NCBI GenBank assembly: GCA_039925965.1
Contig: JBDSXW010000103.1
Span: 124,001 to 188,000 of the forward strand
DNA: 64,000 bases
Direction: 5' to 3'
Source: JAZKFT01 sp039925965
GTDB lineage: Bacteria; Bacteroidota; Bacteroidia; Chitinophagales; Chitinophagaceae
Position 1 is the first letter of the stretch. Every line of letters begins with the position of its first letter. The notes under the pieces were generated by a model. It made no database searches. It saw only the letters and a program-made list of their open reading frames with translations, and was not told the DNA's origin. Below, one piece after another: positions 52,653-59,680 of the stretch. A program made the position numbers and the translations under genes.

Positions 52653-54179
52653 TCAGTTTGCCAGCTGCTCCAGGGCGGTAATGATCCGTTGCTCCGTTTC
52701 TTTTTTACCAATAACCGAGGCAATTTCAAACACCCCTGGCCCGAACTTGCCACCCACCAGCATGATGCGGAAGGGCAGTTGTAGTTCCCCTACTTTCAAA
52801 TCTTTTTCTGTAGCCGTTTCTTTAAAAGTGGCTTCGATATTGGTGGCTGTCCAATGTTCGAGCACCACCAATTTTTCTTTGACGATATCAAAAAATGTTG
52901 CCTTGTCGTCGTTCCATTTTGGCTTTATGGCATCTGTGTCAAGCGTTTCGGGCGCATGGAAAAAGAAGGCCGATTGCTGCCAGAAATCGCTGAGTAAAGT
53001 GCACCGGTCTTTTACCAGGGCAACAACCTGCTGCAGGTAGCCAGCATCCTGGTTCGCATAATGCTCCGGTTCAAAGTCAATTAATCTTTGTACTAAAATC
53101 TGGTTCTCTGTTTTCTTAATCCATTCGTGGTTATACCATTTTGCCTTTTCGAAATCGAACTGCGCGCCGCCCTTGTGTACGTGATCCATGCTGAAAGCCT
53201 GCACCATTTCCTCTTTGCTATATATTTCCTGCGGTGTGCCATCGTTCCACCCGAGTACAGCCAGGAGGTTTATAAAGGCTTCTGGCAGGAATCCCCGTTC
53301 CTTGAAACCTTCCGTGAAATCGTTTTTTGCCATGTCGGTCCAGTTCATGGCGAAAATGGGGAAGCCGTATTTGCTACCATGTCGCTTGCTGAGTTTGGCG
53401 CCATCAGGACCGAGGATCAATGGCAAATGCGCCCATTCCGGCATCTCTTCTTCCCAGCCGAGGTACTTCCAGAGCAACAGATGCACCGGGGCGCTATTGA
53501 GCCATTCCTCACCGCGAAAAGCATGGGTGATCTTCATCAGGTAGTCATCCACCACCACGGCGAGGTGATAGGTAGGCATACCGTCTGCTTTGAGCAACAC
53601 TTTGTCATCGCTTTGGGAGGTATTAAAATTCACAGCACCGCGGATCATATCGGTAAAACCAACGGGTTCATCCTTTGGCATTTTGATGCGGATTACATGT
53701 GGGGTACCGGCGTCGAGCAACGCTTTGGTCTCAGTTGCGCCAAGGGTGAGCGAGTTTTTCATTTGGTCGCGGATGCCATGGCCGTATTGCGGTGAAGGGT
53801 TTTCGGTAGATTTAAAATTAGTACGCATGGCCTCCAGTTCTTCAGGGGTGTCAAACGCATAATAGGCATGCCCCTGAGATACCAATTGCTCGGCATACCG
53901 TCGGTAAGAAGCCTTACGTTCGCTTTGACGGTAAGGTCCATAATCCCCGCCATGGACGGAGCTTTCATCGGGTTCGATGCTACACCATTTAAGGCAGTCG
54001 AGGATATACTGCTCCGCACCTGGAACAAAACGGCTCTGGTCGGTATCTTCGATGCGTAGGATAAATTTGCCGCCATGTTTACGGGCAAATAAATAATTAT
54101 ATAACACGGTGCGAACACCGCCCAAATGCAAACCACCCGTGGGCGATGGGGCAAAACGAACTCTTACAGGCTTACTCAT
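52653..54179 (-). CDS. gltX: Glutamyl-tRNA synthetase
   Basis: This is a 508-residue class I aminoacyl-tRNA synthetase. It has the HIGH-type motif at residues 17-21 (PSPTGGLHLGGVRT), KLSKRHGS as the KMSKS motif, and FILRIEDTDQSRFVPGAEQ and LLLWKYLGWEEEMPEWAHLPLILG in between. The length fits a discriminating or non-discriminating bacterial GluRS. It is divergent from the deacetylase gene with 72 bp between its start and ATG 54252. Confidence 0.97.
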   Translation of the reverse strand: MSKPVRVRFAPSPTGGLHLGGVRTVLYNYLFARKHGGKFILRIEDTDQSRFVPGAEQYILDCLKWCSIEPDESSVHGGDYGPYRQSERKASYRRYAEQLVSQGHAYYAFDTPEELEAMRTNFKSTENPSPQYGHGIRDQMKNSLTLGATETKALLDAGTPHVIRIKMPKDEPVGFTDMIRGAVNFNTSQSDDKVLLKADGMPTYHLAVVVDDYLMKITHAFRGEEWLNSAPVHLLLWKYLGWEEEMPEWAHLPLILGPDGAKLSKRHGSKYGFPIFAMNWTDMAKNDFTEGFKERGFLPEAFINLLAVLGWNDGTPQEIYSKEEMVQAFSMDHVHKGGAQFDFEKAKWYNHEWIKKTENQILVQRLIDFEPEHYANQDAGYLQQVVALVKDRCTLLSDFWQQSAFFFHAPETLDTDAIKPKWNDDKATFFDIVKEKLVVLEHWTATNIEATFKETATEKDLKVGELQLPFRIMLVGGKFGPGVFEIASVIGKKETEQRIITALEQLAN

Positions 54180-54251
54180 GTGGCAAATATATGGTCAGTG
54201 AAAAAAATGAAACGGTTTTGGCGGAACAGAGATGACATAAGTTTGCGGCGC

Positions 54252-54884
54252 ATGTTTTACCTTACCCATATACCATGGTGGCTTAAGAAAATGTACCCCG
54301 GCTGCACCTGGCATATTCCTGTGCCTGATAAGACGGTTTTTTTAACTTTTGATGATGGCCCGCACCCGGAAGCAACGCCATTCGTATTGCAACAACTGCT
54401 CCAATATGCCGCTACGGCCACCTTCTTTTGTATAGGGAAGAACGTGGTGCAGCATCCGGCAATATTTGAAGGAGTAAAGTCCGCCGGCCATGCAGTGGGC
54501 AACCATACCATGAACCACGCCAACGGATGGAAAACCAGCGACGACATGTACCTGGATGAAATAGTCGAAGCCGGGGCTGTCATCCAATCAAAGCTTTTCA
54601 GACCACCCTATGGCCGCATTAAAAAATCACAACTTCGTTTATTAAAATCAGACATCCGACATCCGACATCCCAAATCGTTATGTGGTCTATTTTAAGTGG
54701 TGATTTTGATACAGAAATTGATGGGGAAAGATGTTTTCAGAATGTGATACGAAGTATTAAACCTGGTAGTATTATTGTATTTCATGATAGCCAGAAAGCC
54801 TTGCCGAGATTAGCGTATGCCCTGCCGAAGCTGTTGGAATGGATGCGGGAAAATGGCTACCGGTCTCAGGCGATTTTGTTGTAA
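54252..54884 (+). CDS. Polysaccharide deacetylase (NodB fold) with repeat-derived loop
   Basis: This is a 210-residue protein from ATG 54252; ATG 54207 is an alternative. NodB motifs are TFDDGPH (motif 1, residues 32-38), NHTMNH (metal His), RPPYGR (motif 3) and IVMWSILSGDFDT (motif 4), with FHDS near the end. It should remove acetyl groups from GlcNAc-containing polymers. No signal peptide is seen. Codons for KSDIRHPTS derive from a heptameric DNA array (54645-54672). In homologues as I recall them this loop is shorter, reading roughly KKxYxIVMW. Confidence 0.88.
   Translation: MFYLTHIPWWLKKMYPGCTWHIPVPDKTVFLTFDDGPHPEATPFVLQQLLQYAATATFFCIGKNVVQHPAIFEGVKSAGHAVGNHTMNHANGWKTSDDMYLDEIVEAGAVIQSKLFRPPYGRIKKSQLRLLKSDIRHPTSQIVMWSILSGDFDTEIDGERCFQNVIRSIKPGSIIVFHDSQKALPRLAYALPKLLEWMRENGYRSQAILL
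54645..54672. repeat. Heptameric acatccg array inside the polysaccharide deacetylase gene
   Basis: Four in-phase units (aaatcag, acatccg, acatccg, acatccc) are translated in frame. The 17-nt string at 54647-54663 is identical to 17168-17184, just upstream of ureC. Confidence 0.8.
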
Positions 54885-55279
54885 TGCAAAGCTGCTACCA
54901 CCTCTACGAGGGTTCCTGCCTGAAGCAATATGTCAGCGGGTTGTTAGGGCGGTTGTATTTAGTACGACCAGTCGTTACAAAATCTTTACAGATTGCTTCA
55001 TTGGGAAGTAACCCACCTCGCTAAGACTGTAGTTTGTAAGCTGTAACAATGGTTGGTAAACTGTTTTTTAAGTCCCAAGGATAAATGCCTGATCGTAGCA
55101 ATACTGCTGAACGGAGCGTCGCCAATGTTGCCTCATAGTAGTGCAAAAGCCTGGCTCCAAAAGTTCCTGTTTCCTGTAAAAGCAACGGGAAGCCCGTTAA
55201 GGCTCCCGCAAATAAAATGACCATTGAGTTACTGACTGTTTTCCTTAGGACCTGCTCGTCATTCCTTACTTCCCACGCG
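54885..55279. other. Gene-free gap between the deacetylase and the C1 peptidase
   Basis: About 395 bp between convergent genes. Short frames on both strands read as meaningless polypeptides. No terminator-grade hairpin or repeat was recognised. Confidence 0.45.
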
Positions 55280-56884
55280 TTATTGTTTATTGATTTCCAC
55301 TATCGCATATGCGACACTTTTATCGCCGGCGGGTGCCGAAAAATGCATATTGCCTTTACCAGTAGCATTCACCCGCATGTTACTGGTAGTGGCGCCGATG
55401 CTGTTTAATGCAGTAGAAACGGCGTTGGCATAGTTGGTACGGTTCTTACTGATGGTTTCGTTGAGGTTAAACCAATTGAGCTCCTGCTTGCTCACTACCA
55501 CAGCTATATAATCTTTGGTGCCCACACTGTCCGGTTGCATGCTTTTACCACGCGGAAATAGCCGGTAGCCGGTAATGCCGCAATAAGGACTGAAAGCCGT
55601 TTTGGTAGGTTCATCCTGTTTTGGATAGGGAAATAAAGTGTAGCTGCTGTTGTCTGTTTCCTGGCCAAACACATACACATAACATTCGTTCGTGTTTTTC
55701 ACTTCCACTTTAAATGTAATGCCTTTTGCAACGGTGGCGCTGGTGAATACATTATTACTGCCGCCACTGAGGCCGATATACCCTTTGGGTTTGCCGCCTG
55801 CCACTTCCACCAGGCCTACTTCGCAATCGAAGGGCTGGTTCAGCGCTGCACCTTGTTTGGGTAATGGGTCGATACCGTAGGCTTCGCGTAAAAAGTTTTT
55901 GAAATCGGCATAGCGTATCCAGCCAATTCCATTTTCTCCCCATTCCGGACCCCAGCTGTTCATGATCTGTACCGCCCCGCCTTCCATGCGGTCGTCGTAG
56001 CCAATAACACACATGGCATGGCCGCCAAAGCCCATCTGCTGCTGGTCTTCGCTCGTGGGGTGCCACACTTTCTGCCCCATCATATCCTGCATGAAACTGC
56101 CCCCCACCAACATCCCGATTACCACCGGCGCATCTTTGGCCAGGTGTTCTTTGATGGCCCTTACATTAATGCCGTTCACGTCTTCGCTGCTGGAAAGCCT
56201 GCTAAAGCTGCGTATTTTGTAATTGGCCGCTTCCTGCATCTGGTTGCTGTTGGGTGTGCGGCTGCAGTTCGTTTCATCATACGGAAATTCACTGAGAGGT
56301 AGTGCACCGCTGCCCTGCATAAATTCCATGGCCCGGATGATATAACTGCCCTCGCAACCATCCAGGCCGATCTGGTTGTATAAAAAAGAAGGACTGAAAG
56401 CTGTGGCATCGGGGTTAATGCCTTTGCTGGCGGCTTCTAAAATGGTTCTGGCTCCATAAGCACTGCTCCAGGCCACACAGCTGCCCTGGTGGCCCTGGTT
56501 TTGACGTTGCGGCGCAAACCTCGCCAGGCTCACCATTTCAGGTAGCGGGTTTTTTACATTATCATCGGCCAGGCCTTCGTATACCATGGCTTTTTTATAT
56601 TCCTTCGGATCAAGATTGCCACCGGTAGCAAATTGCGAAACTGTATTCCTAAGACCACTACAGCTTTTTTGGCCAAACAAAAAATAGGCACCCGCTCCCA
56701 GGATTAAGACAACGATGCCAAACTTGCTGCGGAACAAACCCATTAAAAGAGGCAATAAAGCAAAAAGCCCACCACCCCCGCCACCTCCTGGCATCCGGCC
56801 ACCCCCGCCACTGTTTCCGCCGCCCGAATTATCGTCATTAAAGTCGCCCTGATCCTGCGGATCGTCCGTCATACGTACTGGCAT
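55280..56884 (-). CDS. Membrane-anchored C1-family (papain-like) cysteine peptidase
   Basis: This is a 534-residue protein. The N-terminus is a Gly/Asn-rich flexible stretch (residues 15-40), followed by one hydrophobic anchor at about 55-72. The peptidase domain has the catalytic Cys in QGSCVAWSS (C136), His in GGHAMCVIGYDD (H289) and Asn in NSWGPEWGENGIGW (N309). The C-terminal 200 residues are a separate beta-rich domain (DUF4384-like, by the pattern SYTLFPYPKQD). Probably it faces the periplasm. No propeptide is obvious. Confidence 0.88.
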   Translation of the reverse strand: MPVRMTDDPQDQGDFNDDNSGGGNSGGGGRMPGGGGGGGLFALLPLLMGLFRSKFGIVVLILGAGAYFLFGQKSCSGLRNTVSQFATGGNLDPKEYKKAMVYEGLADDNVKNPLPEMVSLARFAPQRQNQGHQGSCVAWSSAYGARTILEAASKGINPDATAFSPSFLYNQIGLDGCEGSYIIRAMEFMQGSGALPLSEFPYDETNCSRTPNSNQMQEAANYKIRSFSRLSSSEDVNGINVRAIKEHLAKDAPVVIGMLVGGSFMQDMMGQKVWHPTSEDQQQMGFGGHAMCVIGYDDRMEGGAVQIMNSWGPEWGENGIGWIRYADFKNFLREAYGIDPLPKQGAALNQPFDCEVGLVEVAGGKPKGYIGLSGGSNNVFTSATVAKGITFKVEVKNTNECYVYVFGQETDNSSYTLFPYPKQDEPTKTAFSPYCGITGYRLFPRGKSMQPDSVGTKDYIAVVVSKQELNWFNLNETISKNRTNYANAVSTALNSIGATTSNMRVNATGKGNMHFSAPAGDKSVAYAIVEINKQ

Positions 56885-57123
56885 ATAGGATTGATTTAGG
56901 AATTAAAGAAAGGCATTTTTTGATGAGCTGATGGATAATTTGTTGGATAGGGTTGGTGGCATTATCGGGGACATTGGGGACCGGGGCTGCGGCTCGTGCG
57001 GGCCCCGTTCTTTGACGGTGCATATACCGGATGTTTGGGATACTTGTTGTTGCAGGCTCCACCATGCAGCGATCGCTAAATCACAAATTCCCGAACCAAA
57101 TAGCAATTTTTGTGTTTTAGCCA

Positions 57124-57131
57124 TAGCTTTG
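57124..57131 (+). promoter_or_regulatory. Possible -7 box upstream of the desaturase gene
   Basis: TAGCTTTG fits TAnnTTTG and lies 19 nt before ATG 57151. The nearest TTTG upstream is only 11 nt away, so the -33 box is not canonical. Confidence 0.35.
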
Positions 57132-57150
57132 CCGCTTCAATAAACGAGAT

Positions 57151-58143
57151 ATGGCTTCAGAAAACAAAGAATTCCGCTGGACAGACGAACCGAATCCGCA
57201 CCATATGCGGGTTAGAAAAATCATAAAAGATCACCCCGAAGTAAAGCAGCTCATCGGTAAAAACCCAATGTCGCTGCTCATCATCATTGCCTGCGTGGCA
57301 TCGCTCGTTGCAGGAGCCTATTTTCTCCGGAATTCGCCATGGTGGCTAGTTCTGGTGGTAGCCTATGTGGGTGGCGCCTTCCCAAGCCATGCGCTTTGGG
57401 TGATGATTCATGAATGCGGACACCAACTATTATTCAAGGGGAAGGCACCAAATTACTGGTCCGCCATACTGGCCAATGTGCCGCATATTTTTCCAAGTGC
57501 TATCTCTTTTCAACATTACCATAACCGCCACCATACGCACCAGAGTGTGCATGATTACGATGGTGATCTGCCCGATTTCTGGGAAGCGAAGCTGATTAAT
57601 AACTCTACGATTGGTAAAATGTTTTGGATGGCTTTGTTTCCATTTTTCCAGATCACCCATACGATGCGTCTGAAGGATTTGAAGAAATTTGATTTCTGGA
57701 TGGCGGCCAATTGGGTGGTTCAGATTGTTTTTAATGTGGCCGTTTGGTTCCTGCTGGGTCCTAAAGCGTTTGTGTTTTTGCTGGCGAGTTTCCTGTTTTC
57801 GGTGGGTCTTCATCCGTTAGGCGCCCGTTGGATTCAGGAGCATTACCTGGTATTAAGTGAACACCAGGAAACGTACAGCTATTACGGTCCTTTAAACACC
57901 ATCGCGTTTAATATCGGTTACCACAACGAGCACCACGATTTTCCCAGTGTGCCCTGGAATAACCTGCCTAAGCTGAAGAAAGAAGCCCCCGAACATTACG
58001 ATCACTTGCTTTATCATAAAAGCTGGACCCGGCTCTTCTTCCGCTTTCTTTTCGATCCCAAATTGTCGCTGTATAGTCGTATTGCGAGGAAGCAACGGAA
58101 TAAGATTGAGAAGCTGGAAGAGGCGGAGATGCTGGGAGCCTAG
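57151..58143 (+). CDS. Fatty-acyl desaturase closely resembling sphingolipid delta-4 desaturase (DES1/DEGS)
   Basis: This is a 330-residue integral membrane di-iron desaturase. Four membrane segments flank three His boxes: HECGH at 87-91, HYHNRHH at about 122-128, and HNEHH at 258-262. The start FRWTDEPNPHHMRVRKIIKDHPEVKQLIG and the C-terminal HETYSYYGPLN, GYHNEHHDFP and YSRIARKQ segments match eukaryotic dihydroceramide delta-4 desaturases such as human DEGS1 more closely than typical bacterial acyl-lipid desaturases, judging from memory of those sequences. Bacteroidota make dihydrosphingolipids, so a ceramide-type substrate is plausible. A strong terminator follows. Confidence 0.88.
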   Translation: MASENKEFRWTDEPNPHHMRVRKIIKDHPEVKQLIGKNPMSLLIIIACVASLVAGAYFLRNSPWWLVLVVAYVGGAFPSHALWVMIHECGHQLLFKGKAPNYWSAILANVPHIFPSAISFQHYHNRHHTHQSVHDYDGDLPDFWEAKLINNSTIGKMFWMALFPFFQITHTMRLKDLKKFDFWMAANWVVQIVFNVAVWFLLGPKAFVFLLASFLFSVGLHPLGARWIQEHYLVLSEHQETYSYYGPLNTIAFNIGYHNEHHDFPSVPWNNLPKLKKEAPEHYDHLLYHKSWTRLFFRFLFDPKLSLYSRIARKQRNKIEKLEEAEMLGA

Positions 58144-58156
58144 GCTAAAATATAAG

Positions 58157-58193
58157 AAATGCGGCTGTGTCAAATTGATACAGCCGCATTTTT
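58157..58193 (+). terminator. Rho-independent terminator after the desaturase
   Basis: aaatgcggctgt / acagccgcattt form a perfect 12-bp stem with an 11-nt loop and a trailing T-run. It may also serve the minus-strand frame at 58228. Confidence 0.92.
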
Positions 58194-58227
58194 ATGCGAA
58201 GCCCCGCCGTAACACTCAAAAATCATT

Positions 58228-58532
58228 TTAGATTTCTTTAGTGAACCCCGTTACAATTTCATCAAAATTTTTATTGTCCCATTTGAGTATATCTTCTTTC
58301 CACCTGCTAACAGTGGTACTGTTAGGATCTTGATATCCCTCGATCGTCTTTTGCAAATGGGTTTTTGCTTTAATGAGTGAGGTTTGAGCAGCCCTATATT
58401 TCTTTACAGATTTTTGTAATCTCTCTATCAAAAATAACGCACGATATCATGCTTCAATTCCAATTTCTTTTGGGATAATATTTCCTCTTTCCGAACCGGT
58501 GTATCTCTTGGGGCAAATAATGGCATGATCAT
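58228..58532 (-). pseudogene. Small hypothetical gene, probably frameshifted at a T-run
   Basis: Two adjacent minus-strand frames look like one broken gene. The first (58428-58532, 34 residues from ATG, MIMPLFAPRDTPVRKEE...) ends at TGA inside TTTTTGA. The second (58228-58431) begins with TTG in the next frame and encodes 66 further residues rich in Lys, Gln and Glu (LIERLQKSVKKYRAAQT...), as expected for a helical, coiled-coil-like protein. Inserting one T would join them into a protein of about 101 residues. It could instead be two coupled small genes (TTGA overlap) or a programmed frameshift. No family was recognised. Confidence 0.45.
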
Positions 58533-58564
58533 ATGAAATGTGAAACTGAAAATATAAAATCAAC

Positions 58565-59326
58565 CTAGGTCTGTAAAAAATTATTCCCCAACGCCACTAT
58601 TAATTCATCTTTCCTCCTGCGGGCCACTTCTATTTCGCTGCCGTCGCTGAGCCATACCTGGCCGCCGTCGCCACGAACATATTTTTTTACATGTTTCATG
58701 TTGACCACGCTGCTTTGGTGTACCCGAAGAAAATTATGGCCATCCAGTAGTTCTTCGTATTCTTTGATGAGCCGGCTTACCACGATCGCTTTCTGGCCGT
58801 TGATGTGAAACTTGGTATAAGAACCCAACGATTCGAGCCAAACGATATCTACCAGGTTTACAAAATGAATGCCTTCTGATGTCGGTAATGCGATGCGGTC
58901 GATGTTGAGTTTTTCCCGCTCATTGATTTGCCTGCCTACCTGGCTGATTTGCTCCTTATCCACTTTGGTGCCTTGAAGTTTTACTTTGGCAATGGCCTGC
59001 TCCAGTTCATCCGGATCGATTGGTTTCAGCAGGAAGTCGATGGCATTAAGGCGGAAGGCTTTAACAGCATATTCGTCATAGGCGGTGCAAAAAATGACGT
59101 TGAATGCAGGGCTGCCGAGGCTTTCGAGAAACTCGATGCCGGTTTCACCAGGCATGTTTATGTCGAGAAACACCAGGTCTGGCTGGAGGGTTTCGATGTA
59201 CTTGCGGGCCTGCCCGGTGTTTTTAGCATCTGCCAGGATAGTCACGTCTGGTGCGATGGCTTCCAGCAAGCCACGAAGGGTTTGGCGGCTGTTTTGTTCG
59301 TCGTCAACGATGAGCGCTTTGATCAT
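58565..59326 (-). CDS. LytTR-type response regulator
   Basis: This is a 253-residue regulator. The receiver domain has acidic D8-D9 (IVDDE), phosphoacceptor D55 (LVFLDINMPGETG), Thr in FCTAYDEYA and Lys in FLLKPID. The C-terminal LytTR DNA-binding domain has IHFVNLVDIVWLESLGSYTKFHINGQK and FLRVHQSSVVNMKHVKKYVRGDGG. It probably responds to the histidine kinase encoded just upstream on the same strand (59681), separated by a repeat-rich gap. LytTR regulators usually activate envelope or polysaccharide genes. Confidence 0.95.
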   Translation of the reverse strand: MIKALIVDDEQNSRQTLRGLLEAIAPDVTILADAKNTGQARKYIETLQPDLVFLDINMPGETGIEFLESLGSPAFNVIFCTAYDEYAVKAFRLNAIDFLLKPIDPDELEQAIAKVKLQGTKVDKEQISQVGRQINEREKLNIDRIALPTSEGIHFVNLVDIVWLESLGSYTKFHINGQKAIVVSRLIKEYEELLDGHNFLRVHQSSVVNMKHVKKYVRGDGGQVWLSDGSEIEVARRRKDELIVALGNNFLQT

Positions 59327-59680
59327 GATGTGGGATTTTTTTGATGTTTTGATCTGAGATGTCTGATGTTTTTGATGTTTTGATCTTGGATGTCTTATGT
59401 CTAATGTCTGATATACTTTGGTCAGTGGGATATCATACTTTGGTTGATTTGTTAGGCTTGCCGTGCGTAGCTACTGTCAGCTTTTTGAATTGATAAAAAA
59501 GCTTTCACATAGCACCAGGGATGGAAGCAAGTACCCCGTAAAGCCGCCGCGGGGAGCATGGAGAGCGAAGCTGCGGCATCGATCCGGCGGCTGCGGAGTA
59601 CTGCGTACAGCCCGCCCGGGTGCCCCATTGTTCCTACACTTCAACGTTTTCTCACTAGCTATTTTCCATTACCTACTTGC
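59327..59680. repeat. Repeat-rich gap between the kinase and the LytTR regulator
   Basis: Positions 59341-59414 are a degenerate gatgtct/gatgttttgat array, related to those around ureB and ureC. Positions 59540-59595 are GC-rich, with gccgccg / cggcggc as an inverted pair. The words tacttgcctacttc next to the kinase stop codon resemble the caagtaggcaag units at 2181. No gene is supported. Confidence 0.65.

Noticed and set aside
53127..53795. A 222-codon plus-strand frame across the middle of gltX
   Set aside because: Antisense shadow of a fully conserved glutamyl-tRNA synthetase.
55021..55224. A 67-codon minus-strand frame between the deacetylase and C1 peptidase genes
   Set aside because: Not recognisable as a transposase remnant or any family; kept only as part of a gene-free gap.
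56903..57124. A 73-codon minus-strand frame upstream of the C1 peptidase gene
   Set aside because: Two other frames overlap it equally well; no family match and no promoter.
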